From assembly GCA_016618085.1 (NCBI GenBank), contig JABLTG010000110.1, positions 1 to 64,000 of the forward strand: DNA of 64,000 bases, in the 5' to 3' direction. The stretch is from Neovahlkampfia damariscottae (lineage: Eukaryota; Heterolobosea; Selenaionea; Neovahlkampfiida; Neovahlkampfiidae). A program made the translations under genes and the position numbers. The notes beneath the pieces were generated by a model, which worked only from the letters and a program-made list of their open reading frames with translations, had not been told where the DNA came from and did not search any database. Shown here one piece after another: positions 1 through 10,918 of the stretch (its first letter is position 1; every line of letters begins with the position of its first letter).

Positions 1-331
1 AAGAGCAAGGAAGATTAGAAGTAAAACAGCAAGAAATTTAATTACATGGTCACATTTCTCTTTTAGACAAAGATTGATGAATAAATTAAAATAATATCCA
101 GAATTATCTCTCAAAGTAGTTACAGAAGAATACACTTCAAAGACATGTGGGCAATGTGGAAAAATACATCAAAAACTTTATGGAAACAAGACATTTATCT
201 GCCCAAGTTGTTCCTATAAAGCAGATAGAGATTTGAATGCTGCAAGAAATATAATGATCAAATCTTTAAATATGAGTCAATACCTTTATGGTGTTGACGT
301 TGAGACCCAACTCCTTTCTACTCCATTTTGA
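1..331 (+). mobile_element. Fanzor/TnpB-like RNA-guided nuclease, C-terminal remnant
   Basis: The frame that ends at TGA 329-331 carries the end of a TnpB/Fanzor (IS605/IS607-type) nuclease. It shows a zinc ribbon, CGQCG followed by CPSC (143 to about 215), and the last RuvC motif ADRDLNAARNI, whose second Asp is the third catalytic acid of the family. An in-frame TAA at 92-94 lies within the conserved part, and the rest of the gene is outside the window, so this copy looks dead unless the stop is suppressed. No terminal repeat or target duplication could be seen. Family assignment is firm. Calling it eukaryotic Fanzor rather than a recent bacterial TnpB is inference from the host context. 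Confidence 0.8.
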
Positions 332-680
332 GTAGATTGCAAGACTGGTGGAAATGATCATTTTGGTCAGTTTATAAGTGGGTGTTCCACAGAACTCAGC
401 AAATGGAGTCATTCTACAGTTGAGAATATAAAACGAGAGTTTTAAATCACAATAATTGCCGTCCCAGATTGGAATTCTGGAAAAAACAGAACAAAATGAT
501 TTTGTTTATCAGCAAATTATAACGTCCTGAGCAGTCGGAATTTTGTTTTATTAAAAAAGATATGATAACTGATTGGACGATTTTTTATTTTGTTCAGCAT
601 AAAATTTTGATGGAATTATTTTCAAAAAAAACTTTTTATTCCAAATCGATTTAATAATAAAATATGATTGGTTAACGAGA
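332..680. other. Spacer between Fanzor remnant and LicD-like gene
   Basis: About 350 bases without a recognisable gene. It may hold the 3' end of the transposon. A GATTGGT box at 667-673 stands 8 bases before the next start codon and is the likely promoter element. Confidence 0.5.
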
Positions 681-2653
681 ATGAACTACACAGGGTCTTT
701 TTCGAAGAAGTTTTTATTATTTTTTATTTTTTTTGTGACTTTTAACATGGTATACCTGTTCTACTTTCAAAGAGGCAAAAATTCTGAAAGACAGGAGGAT
801 GTAGAAAAATTGTTGTCCACAATTAAAGATACAACTTCAAAGCTAGAGGCTGTAGAAAAAGCATACAATGATAAAAAGAAAGAATTTGAAAGATATTTGG
901 AACTACAAAAAACTAACCCATTAAACAACTTGGCTGAAGAAACAATTATCAAAACCTCAACAGAAAAAAGAAATCTATTTTGGAGTATACATTTGAAACT
1001 ACAGCACATAAAAAACCACTGGAAATGAAGAAATACTCTTTTGAAAATCCAAACTTTCCAGATATTTCCAAAGAGGAAGTGAAACAAAAAATATTGCAAG
1101 AAGGCATAAAGAAGTTTAGTTTGACATTCATAACATACATAAGAAATGAATATGATTATAAACAAGCGAATAATTTGGTACATTCAATTTTCAAAATTCA
1201 ACCAAATGCTGCAATCGTGATTGGAAGTTCAATACCATCAAAAAACATAAAAAACGTGGAATTTGTGAATTTTGAAAAAAGAACAACATTAGGAAAAATG
1301 ATAAATCAGCTACTGAAAGGAGTAAAAACTGAACTTGGTTTGCTTATGAAACCAAATTCATTGGTTAGCAATCAAACCAATATAGACAGAATATTTGGAG
1401 CTTTTACTCATACAGACGCTGTTATAGTATCTGGTTCTAATCGAGATATTGACACTGGAGAGTTGTATTTGCCCTGTTATCGAATATTTTTACAAAGATG
1501 GACTTATCAAATTGAATATGGATATTCAAGTACCCTATACTACAAAGACGAACCACCAGTTGCAACATGTCAAAGAACTGAATTACCAATGACTTTTAGA
1601 ATGTCTGAATTAAAATCAAATCATTTCTTTGATGAATTAATAACTGATGATGATTTGACAATTGAAGAGTTTTATATAAAAATGGCGTTACATATTAAAT
1701 CAGTCGTTACCCCACATGCAATGTTTCATGTACATAGAAAAAGAAGAAAATCCATCAATAAACAAGTATTTATTGAAAAATGGATGCCCCTGGCAAAGAA
1801 ATACAGATTTGATAATATAATCGAATTTGGAGGTAAAAGACAGTTTCTTTGCCGAGAAGATTGGACTTTGGCAATACATCATGCATATTTCATGATGAAT
1901 TTCTTATATACACCAACATGCAACTATAGAATGTATCATCTTTTCTTCAAATACTTTTTTGAATTTTTTAAAAAGAGAGGTATCAAAGTTTACCTCATTG
2001 GATCTGGAGATAATCTTGGAGCATATAAATTTAGATCATTCATACCTTGGGATGCAGATTGAGATGTTGGTAAGTTGACAAAAATTCATTCAATCCTTTC
2101 CAAGTTGTCCATTGTGATCCAAAAGAGTTTAAACAAAAGTACCAACCAATTTTAGGAAAGAAATTTCAAATCGATGATCAAGGTTCTCATGTCAATTTTA
2201 AGCCAACTATTTGGAGAAAACAATTCAAAGGACTTGGTTTGCCTTAATTTCTTCTAAAATCTTTCAGGAAATGATGTATTGATTTCTGCATTTATTGGTA
2301 AACATGAAGGAACACCAAAAGAATACTCATATGTAAATATTGATGGAACATTGATTCCACAAGTTTATGATCCATTTGAAGCATTTCTCAAGCATTACAA
2401 GAATACATATCTCGAAGACAGAAGACACTCAGCATATGATGGTAAAGAACAAAAAGAAATTGTTTGTAAGAAAGGAAGGGTTCACTTTGATTCTTGGTAT
2501 GATATTGGTGGAAAGGGAACATCAACAGGATCTGGGAAACTAAGAAATCATCCAGGTTGTGTTAGCAAAAAACAAGGTAGTTTCTTTGATGAATTGCCAT
2601 GTCCTTGTAATCGTTTAACTTATGGATTAAGTTCTGAAGAATTTGGACCTTAA
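681..2653 (+). CDS. LicD/fukutin-like type II membrane protein with in-frame TGA
   Basis: Four exons (681-984, 1005-2069, 2105-2236, 2268-2653; introns of 20, 35 and 31 bases) give 628 codons. A hydrophobic anchor at residues 11-29 follows a short basic N-terminus, and a Glu/Lys-rich coiled-coil stretch follows it, as in Golgi type II enzymes. The second half matches the LicD/fukutin nucleotidyltransferase-like fold: a GSGDNLGAYKF stretch, then PWDAD-x-DV, then QGSHVNF and a DPFEAFLKHY tail. Such proteins transfer phospho-sugar alcohols or phosphocholine to glycans. The x of the acidic motif is a TGA codon (2060-2062, codon 454), where related motifs carry Trp or a hydrophobic residue, and the frame continues conserved behind it. 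It is either a fresh nonsense change, a sequencing error, or recoding. TGA ends other genes here, so a general code change is unlikely. Confidence 0.72.
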
Positions 2654-3064
2654 TAAACTTTTCTACAACAGATAATTTTGTTACAGAATTCACTTACACA
2701 TTTCATAATTGGTTGACTTAAAGTTACAGTATTTTTATTGCAGTTGAATTTTTTACTTTCAAATGGATCATTGTTGGATCTTCCGCTGTTATTTTTTTCC
2801 CCAATCATATTTATATCAACTAAAAGAACTTTGATCATTTTTTATTCTATTTTTAATAATCGGAAAACATGACCTTCTTCTCATATTCCTTTCCAGAAAA
2901 CTATCGGAAATTTTTCGGAGTATTGGAGGTAGAAAAATAGAGGAAAGAATTCGAGAGCCAAATTGGTCAGAAAAATGAGATAGTTTCATTTCTATTTTGG
3001 AAAAGTCGGTCCGAAATTATTATTTGATTGGATAAATGGAACTTACAAGGAATTTATGATAAAT
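2654..3064. other. Spacer and promoter region of the outlying RGS gene
   Basis: About 400 bases with no gene recognised in any frame. A GATTGG box at 3026-3031 lies 33 bases before the next start. Confidence 0.45.
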
Positions 3065-3673
3065 ATGAATTTAGAAAAAGTAATGAATGATAAAGTGAAT
3101 TTAGAGCTGTTTAAAATCCACTGTGTGGAAGAATTGTAACAAAAATATTCAACTAACAAACAAAGGTGCTCCGAGAATCTATTTTTCAAGTTAAAGTTAC
3201 GAGAATTCCAAAAAATTGAAGATAAGAAAGAATGTATCAAAGCTGCTTATGATATTTATCATTCTTTCATTGAGGATTATTCAGAATTTGAGTTGAATCT
3301 TTCAGTAATATTCAAGAAGCAAATGTATGCTATTTTTCACAATAAACAAGAAGACAAAATGAGCTCAACAATGTTTCATGGGATATCTTTTGACGTTGAA
3401 TGGATGCTGAATGACAGTTTGGAGAGATTTCAACAAAACCTCAAAGAAAAAGAAGAAATTGTCTCAAAACCATTTTTAAGCAGATTATCAACAATATCAA
3501 GGAATACTAGGCAGAAAAGGAGATTAAAAAATGAAGAAATTCGATTTCTTGATGATCAAAGAAGAAATTCAATTTGCAGTAAATCTATAAATTCTCCACC
3601 AGTTTCAAATTCAATTTCAAAACCTTCCCAGAGAAAGAAACGCAACTCTATTCTGAATTCGGTAGATAAATAA
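3065..3673 (+). CDS. RGS-domain protein (outlying copy, shortened tail)
   Basis: Two exons (3065-3135, 3166-3673; 30-base intron) encode 192 residues. The RGS fold covers roughly residues 1-120. Regulators of G-protein signalling speed GTP hydrolysis on G-alpha. The contact residues are visible: CSENLFF (Glu-Asn), ELNLSV (Asn), and the MLNDSLERF stretch (Asp and Arg). The start is set by alignment with the array copies, which begin MSLEQIL or MSLNKIL against MNLEKVM here; an in-frame ATG at 3056 is the alternative. The intron sits at the same phase-2 site, just before CSEN, as in the copies at 21-33 kb. The frame stops at TAA 3671-3673, but the same frame beyond it still encodes a tail like that of the array copies (see 3674-3790). 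Confidence 0.8.
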
Positions 3674-4003
3674 AGACCAAAATCTTTTTCTGAAGATGAT
3701 TTGAATGAAATCCCAATACGAGACTTCAACAATGTAAAAAAGCGTTCTTTCCAACTATTCTCAAAAAAACACTTTTCAATTAAATTATAACTTGGATTAG
3801 AATAAAAATTTGTAAATTTGTTCTTGTTTGAGGATTTCTTTTTGGAAAGAGTATTTTGAACATTTTTTGGAAGCTCTGAATTCTGATGGAATTACAAGTA
3901 TGACGTTGAAAATTAATTCTATTTATTGTCCCCTTCACATAGTTCGATGAATCATCTCGTGATAGAATTCTACAATTGAACGTTCAAAATATAATACAAT
4001 TCT
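3674..4003. other. Decayed RGS tail and terminal spacer
   Basis: The first 117 bases (3674-3790) remain open in the frame of the preceding RGS gene and read SFSEDDLN, then IRDFNN, then RSFQLFSKK. These match the acidic IRDF and GSFQLSKKT tail of the array copies, so the gene was once longer. The remaining 210 bases hold nothing recognised and separate the convergent ends of this gene and the cyclase. Confidence 0.6.
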
Positions 4004-7000
4004 TTATTCATCAATATTATTATCAATTTTCTTTGCTGCTTCAAATAAATATCTAAATTTATCTTGATTTCCCATTAATTTTTGAATTAAAACTAATTGA
4101 TTTTTCACATCAGTTATTTCTTGATTTGATGTACCAAATGGTTGTGCATCTCCATCTTTTGATATTTTAATTTCACCTTTCCAATTTAATGGTAATTCAA
4201 TCAATTGATATAATTCACAAACATTTAAATAATAAGAACATATTTTCCTTTCATTTTTTAATTCATTAAAAATTTGAATGGCTTCTTTAAATTTTTTATT
4301 TGAAAATAATTCAATTCCAATTTGAAATTTATTTTCATCAAATGTTAATTTATCACTTTTAAGTGAAACTTCAAATAATTTTTTTGCATTTTTTTGACCT
4401 TTTAAATAAAATGAACCTAATAAATGACAATTAACTTCAGAATTTTGTTTAATTTCTTCATAAACTTCTTGTGTAATAATCATATTTACACCAAATATTT
4501 TTGTTAATGATTCCATTCTTGAAGCAGTATTAACTGTATTTGAAATTACAGTTGCATCTAAACGTTTTTCAAAACCTAATGTTCCAAGCATAACATTTCC
4601 AAATGCAATTCCAACACCAATATTAATTGGAATTTCTTTATTTTTATTTAATTCTTTTAATGAATTTAACATTTGAATTCCTGATTTTACAGCATCTAAT
4701 GGTGATTTTGGAAATATTGCCATAACACAATCACCAATAAATTTATCAACAAATCCATGATTTGATGAAATAGAAGGAGCTAATTTACTTAAAATTTCAT
4801 TAACAAATTCAAATGATTCTTTTGAATTCATTTTATCTGTTATTGATGTAAAATTTCTAATATCAGAAAATAAAATTGTCATTTTTTTTTCAACTGAATC
4901 AGAAGGTTGAATATTTCTAACATCTTTTTTTGATAATTGATTTAAAAATTCTGATGGTAAAAATCTAGCATATGCTGTATTAATAGTTTTAACATCTTCA
5001 AATAATGTAATATTTTCAATTGCAATTGCAACTTGTGATAAAATATGTTGAAAAATGAATTTTCTACTTAAATTAAATGTACCTTCCATTGAATTATTCT
5101 CTAAATATAAAATACCAAAAAGATGTTTTCCTTTTAAAATTGGAGCACAAAGTATTGATTTTACTTTATTCTTTTGAACATATAAATCATCTGACATTTC
5201 ATTTTTTGCATTTTTTAAAATTAAAATTTCTTTTTGATTTAAACATTGATTAAAAACTTTCAATGAAATAATATCAGTATTTTCTGAAATAATTTTTCCT
5301 TTATGACATTTATCTTTTGAAAATGCACTTTTAACAATATATTTATTATTTTCATTTAAAATAATATATCCTCTTTCTGCTCCCGCATTTTGAACAATAA
5401 CTTCATTTAATTTTTTTAATAATCTTTCTTTATCTAATCCTTCAGAAATTGTTGATGATGATTTTAAAATAGTTTGAAGATCAATTGCACCACCACCACC
5501 ACCACTATTCATGGTTGTATTTGATCCTGTTGATGTTGTTGATCCTGATGGTGAATCTGAATTTGATGAATATTCTGAAATTGAAAAATCAGTTGGATTT
5601 AAATGTTTAAATTTACAAACAGCTCCCATTCTTTTATATTTGATATATGCTTTACTTTCAAGAAATTTTGAATATTCTTCAAATTCAGATTTCTTTTTAC
5701 AAAATTCCGAAAAATATTCATATGAAAGTGCAGATAAGAATTCAGAACATTCAGATTCTTTAATTGCTTTTTGAAAAGATGCAAATACTTTCATTGTATC
5801 ATCATTGATCAATGATTGTTGAACAGCCAAAGCAAGATAATATCTAGGTGCAAAGAATAATGGATTGATTTCATTATGTTTTTTCAAGTAATCAACATTG
5901 CTTTGAATTTCTTTGAGATAATTCTTTGGTAATGATTGACTGAAATAAACGAGAACTGAAAAAAGAGCAACATCATAACATGGACAAGAACCAAGTGTTT
6001 CAAATCTGTAACTTTGTAATTTCTCAATTTCTTCTCGTGCACTATCAAAATCTCTCAACAAATATAAGCATTCAATCTTTGCTACAGTGTACAATTCTCT
6101 CACCATCGGATACTTTTCAAATCCAGGGATAGCTAACTGAGGTGAAAATGATGTTGATTTTCCAACCAAAGTGGCAGTGAATTCTGTTTTCAATGCCAAC
6201 ATATCACCTCCAAAATAATACCCAGTGCTGTAAATGATCTGTTTTGATGATTCCAATTGACGATGTAATCGATTATAATTTGTACCATTCATAATTTTGG
6301 CATCAGCACTGACCATCAAACAAAAAGTTGCGAATGTGTATTCACCCATACTCAACCCATAAGTATATCCATTATCACCAACTCTTATTCCTTCTTCCAT
6401 ACTTCCTGTGAATATAAGACTCAAACTTAAATGTAAATTGTAAAAAAGTTGGATATTTGGATTTTTCACAGTGTACATTAATTCTTTTCCCAAGAAACCA
6501 AGTTTTCTTGGTGCAGCTGATTCAAATACAGCATGATACATCCATGCTGCGCCACAAAGAACAGCTGGTGTTGCTTCATTGAATCCTTCTTTAATGGTAA
6601 ATTTCACAGCAAGTAACCAAACAACAATCATCATTTCAAAATAACAATTTTGATAAAATGGACTGTTTGAAATGAGGAGAAATTGACATAATAAAGTGAA
6701 TTCATCATTTGACTTTTCAGGGATCAAAGCAAGGAATTCTTCAGCTGTGTTGACATCTTTTAAACTTTCATCCACTTCTTTGAACATTTCTTGAATCCAT
6801 TTGATCAACATTGGTTTATCCAAAGTACTAATGTTCTTTGAACCATCATACAAATCTAAAATGAGAAAAATGATTTCTTTGCATCGTTTGAAGTCAAATT
6901 TGAGAATTAGTAGTTTAAGAAAAGGAAGAGCTGTTGATAATAATTCATAATTAGTTTTTCCATGGTCCATTAGTTCTTCAAAGTTCGTTAAAGCTTCTTC

Positions 7001-9456
7001 TGTGTGATTATTGAATGATAAATTTGAAGCATATGCTGAAATTACTTTATGAGTGATTTCATGATTAACATTCCAAGAATCATCAGGTAACATTGATTTT
7101 GCGATTTTTGAATAATGTAAAGCAGTTTCAAATGCATGACTTTCTAAAGCAGCTGATGAAGCTTGTAAATTTAATTCAATCAATAAATTTCTATCTTTAA
7201 AATAATCACCAGCAGAATTCAAATGATTGGCAATATCAAAGATATGTTCACTTATTTTCTTCTTTTTAGTAGCTGTTTCTAAGAATAATGATCCAATTTG
7301 AAAATGAATTTTTTCTTTATCTTCATAAATTTCATAAGATGCTTGTTGTAAACGATCATGAACAAATTTGAATTGATTTCCAATTTCAAAAATCCATCCT
7401 TTTGTTATTGGTGTCAATAATACTTTATAAACTTCTTCTTCTGTTTTTTCATGTAAAATTGAAAGTAAATCCAAAGTAAATTCACATCCAATACATGAAG
7501 CTAAATTTAATATTTTTTTTATTGATTCTGGAAATTCATGTATTTTCTGAATCATAAATTCGACAACATTTTCACTAAATTCAGTTTTTGAAATTTCATC
7601 TAATTTCCAATTCCATGATTCATTTTCATAATTAAATTTTATCAATTTTTTATCATAAAGATTAAATACAAATTCTCTAATAAAAAATGGATTTCCATTT
7701 GTTTTTGTATAAATTAATTTTGATAATTCTTTAACATCATTTGAATTTAATGAATCACTTAACATTTGTTCAACAAATTCTAATTCTAATATTTTTAAAT
7801 TTATAGTTTCAAAATTTCTTTCTTGAATGATTGGTTCTAAAATAGTTACCATTGGATGTGTTAATGAAACTTCATTATCTCTATATGCTCCAATAATCAA
7901 AATTTGACAATTTTTTTGTTTAATTAAAGATTCAATTAATTTTAATGAAGGAATATCAGCCCATTGTAAATCATCAATAAATAAACAAAGAAGTGAATTA
8001 ATAGCTATAATAGAAAAGAAATCAATTAATGTTTTGATAAATCTTTTTTGTTCTTCATTTTCGTTTGGTAATTCAATCATTTCATCTTGTTCTCCTAAAA
8101 TATATTCACTTTCTTTTACTAAATTTGTTAATATTTTTCCATTTTTATCTAATGATCTTGAAATTCTTTGTTTTTGAATTTCAAGTTTTTCTTTTGATTC
8201 TGATGATAAAATTTGAAAATATTTTCGAATAATTCTAAAAATGAGTTAATTTCATTTTTAAATTTACTGAATAAAAGCACTAAAAGGTGATTGTAAAAAT
8301 TGATCAAATTTTCCTTGTAAAATCATTGAATCTTGTTTTGATGAAAGAACTTCATGAACGAGACACTATTTATTTAATAAAAAAAAAAATATGAATCTTA
8401 CTGATTTACCAATACCTGAAACACCAGAAATCATAATCATTTCAGTTGATTCATCATTTTGAATCATTTTAACTTTTTGTTTACAAATTTCAATTTCTTT
8501 ATCTCTTCCATAAATTTTATTTTTAAAAGTAAAAATATCATTAACATCAAATTGACCAACTTTAAAATTCATTAATTCTTTTTCATTTTTTAAATTTTTT
8601 AAAATGAATTCTAATTCTTTTTTTATTCCAATTACCGAACAATATCTTTCATTTTGATTTTTTTTTATCATTTTTTGAATTACTTTTTCAATTGAAATTG
8701 GAATATCTTTTCTAAAATTTGATAAAGATGGTGGTTGTTTTGCAATGTGACCATAAATGACTTCATTAACTTCACCTTTAAATGGAAGTTCTCCTGTAAT
8801 CATTTGAAAGAATGAAATACCTAATGAATAAATATCACTTGTTTTATCAATTGATTTTGATGTTCTTCCTGTTTGTTCTGGACTCATATAATTATAAGTT
8901 CCTAAATAAAAAAATAAAATGTTAATCATTTTTTACCTCTTTCATTTTTTTCGATACTTGGATTTTTTAAAGAAACTAAAAAACTTGATTCAAAATCAAT
9001 AATTGAACAAATATCCTTTTCTTTATCATAAAGCATATTTTGTGGTTTAATATCACAATGAAGTACATTTTGTTCATGAACACAATGAAGAGCTTGACAT
9101 AATTTAATAGCAAGTTTTAAAAAGTCTTCAACTTTAAACTCTTTCATTTTGTGTTGATATTCTTGGATTGAAATTCCCAAAGCTGATTTTACGGAGTATA
9201 AAGAATTTTCTTCATTTTTAAAGTGAATTGGTTCACTAAACACTTGAGGATAATTTTCATGAAGTAAAGCATTAATTTGATAATCTTTTTGGTATGAACG
9301 GATGGTTTCTTCTGATGGAAATTTGGTTGGAAAAATCTTGAGTACACATTTCTTTGAATTGAAATTTCCAACATATACGTGACTGTTACTGGACTTGTGA
9401 ATAGGACCTTTCTTCAGGGAAATAAACTCTTCAGGTAGCGTGTAGTCTGTTTGCAT
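4004..9456 (-). CDS. Protein kinase / AAA ATPase / GAF / adenylate cyclase fusion
   Basis: Four exons on the minus strand (9456-8937, 8901-8402, 8365-8268, 8234-4004; introns 33-36 bases) encode 1782 residues. In order: a Ser/Thr kinase-like domain (about 10-270) with HCDIKPQN, then IIDFESS where DFG is expected, and YMSPEQTG; an AAA_16-type ATPase with Walker A GVSGIGKS ending at residue 340 and Walker B CLFIDDLQWAD near 460; a long helical TPR-like middle; a GAF domain (about 1300-1460); and a class III cyclase (about 1485-1670) with both metal aspartates (FSDIRNFT, GDCVMAIF), the Lys of DKFIGD and the Asp of LDATVI that favour ATP, and the Asn/Arg of VNTASRME. The first three modules are laid out as in bacterial kinase-AAA-GAF histidine kinases, with a cyclase in place of the kinase end. 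DFG changed to DFE hints at a weak or dead kinase. Confidence 0.9.
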
Positions 9457-9679
9457 CGCTTATTTTTTTAATTATTAGTTGGCCAATCAGATACTTAAAT
9501 GGCTTAATGTAGTAAAAGCAATTTCCGGAAATGTTAATAGTACAAATGTAGAAATTCCCATAAGCAAAAGCAGTATTATAAATCTATGTTGGGCAAGTAA
9601 AATTACCCCAAATATTTTTGATCACCAATAGGGAATTCCATTTATAGTATTGTTCATATTATTTAGGAAACAAAGTTGA
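9457..9679. promoter_or_regulatory. Cyclase gene promoter region
   Basis: The cyclase starts at 9456 on the minus strand. CCAATC (9483-9488) stands 26 bases upstream of its ATG, in the arrangement seen before most genes of this window. No other feature was recognised. Confidence 0.45.
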
Positions 9680-9965
9680 ATTGATCAAAAGAATTTGAAG
9701 ATTCTAAAAAGTGAAGGATCAATTTCCAATTTAAATTTGAGTCAGTTTCATGAATTTCTTGTTCCTTCAATTGTTCTTTCAAATCAAATCCTAAATTTGA
9801 TTATTTTGGAAGGTGCTGCTTTGGACAACTGTTGAACCTTTCAAACATAAAATACTTTCTGTAAAAATCTTTGATTTATTCTCAGATCACGATTCTTTCT
9901 TTTTCATTGTTTGGTTTGAGCAAAAAGACGCAAAACAAAAACTAAATAGAATATTTACTGAGTAG
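9680..9965 (+). pseudogene. Leucine-rich-repeat gene relic
   Basis: Two short frames, linked by a frame change near 9825-9835, read like the end of an LRR protein. The first has NLKILKSEG, LNLSQFHEFL and ILNLIILEGAALDN; the second has KIFDLFSDHDSFFFIVWF and ends at TAG 9963-9965. The upstream part is closed by stops in all frames. The pattern resembles ribonuclease-inhibitor-type repeats such as those of the gene at 53838-55226. No start codon or intact exon was found, so it is scored as a relic. The remaining bases up to the histone gene (9966-10171) show nothing. Confidence 0.35.
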
Positions 9966-10171
9966 ATATTTTATGCTTACTGATTCTTTACAATACTGGT
10001 GACTCCAAATCGGACAAAGTTTTGAAACTGAAATTCTTCATGCAATTGTGCGCAGCATTCTTTAACTAAACAATTTTGGAAAGTTGGGCGGTAATTGGAT
10101 AAATATAACATTTTTGAAATAAAAAACCATTTGCTTGGATTAAATTTGTACAGAAATGTTTTATTATAAAT

Positions 10172-10573
10172 TTATTTTTTTTCTTGGTTTCTTCCTGTGG
10201 ATTGGTCGTATTTTGTAACAGCTTTTGTACCTTCTGAAACAGCATGTTTTGCTAATTCACCTGGAAGAATCAATCTAACAGCAGTTTGGATTTCACGTGA
10301 TGAAAGTGTTTTAGATCCTGAGATTCTAACTAAATTAGCTGCTTCCATTGCAATTCTTTCAAAAATATCGTGGATGAATGAATTCATGATAGCCATAGCT
10401 TTGTTTGAGATACCAATATCGTGGTGAACTTGTTTCAAAACTTTGTAGATGTATGTAGCATATGATTCAACTCTTTTCTTTTTGTGAGCAGCTTTTTTTT
10501 CACCTTCTACGACAGGTTTTTTTTCTTTTGGAGCTTTTGTTGCTTTTGGTTTTTTTTCAGCTTTTGGTGGCAT
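10172..10573 (-). CDS. Histone H2B
   Basis: An intronless 133-residue protein. It has a Lys/Pro/Ala-rich tail (about 1-37) and then the H2B histone fold: [56 protein letters not shown] and [12 protein letters not shown]. The length fits H2B. The C-terminus is extended by a few residues ([11 protein letters not shown]) beyond the usual TKY(T)SSK end. It packages DNA in the nucleosome with H2A. It is divergently placed from the RCC1 gene. CCAAT boxes of both orientations lie 80-100 bases upstream (10655-10676). Confidence 0.97.
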   Translation of the reverse strand: MPPKAEKKPKATKAPKEKKPVVEGEKKAAHKKKRVESYATYIYKVLKQVHHDIGISNKAMAIMNSFIHDIFERIAMEAANLVRISGSKTLSSREIQTAVRLILPGELAKHAVSEGTKAVTKYDQSTGRNQEKK

Positions 10574-10918
10574 TTGTATTTAGTTTTTATTTGGATGTTT
10601 TCAAAAATTAAATGTCTCCTTTTTATAGGTCCTCAAAAAAACCGTTATGGTTTTTCATTGGTTACGGACAACCAATAGATTTACGACATTAATTCTCCGA
10701 TTCTTCATCAAAATTATTGGTCAACTTTTGGCTCCAATAGTAATCAAGAAATGTTTTGAAATGTGTTTTTTCAATTTTAAGTGTAATTTTGAATTTTTTT
10801 TTGGTTTTTTTTGAAAAGGAAAAGAAAAATATTTTTCATTGGTCTGTCAATTCTAAAACCTGTCAACTTTTTCTTTAAAAACCATTGTGAAAAACAAATG
10901 ACACACTAAAAAAATTAA
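10574..10918. promoter_or_regulatory. Divergent promoter of histone H2B and RCC1 genes
   Basis: A 345-base spacer between two outward-facing genes. It has an ATTGG box near 10655 and a CCAAT box near 10671 on the histone side, and an ATTGGT box near 10838 on the RCC1 side. No gene lies within it. Confidence 0.5.

Noticed and set aside
767-1183. Antisense frame opposite the LicD-like gene
   Set aside because: Shadow of an A-rich coding strand; hydrophobic and T-rich composition, no family match. The same holds for other opposite-strand frames over clear genes.
681-2653. TGA as a sense codon throughout the genome (altered code)
   Set aside because: TGA ends well-supported genes here (for example 19617, 13715 and 44780), so the code is standard; the single in-frame TGA needs a local cause.
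5511-5774. Plus-strand frame inside the cyclase gene
   Set aside because: It is antisense to the Ser/Gly-rich linker of the fusion protein; low-complexity shadow.
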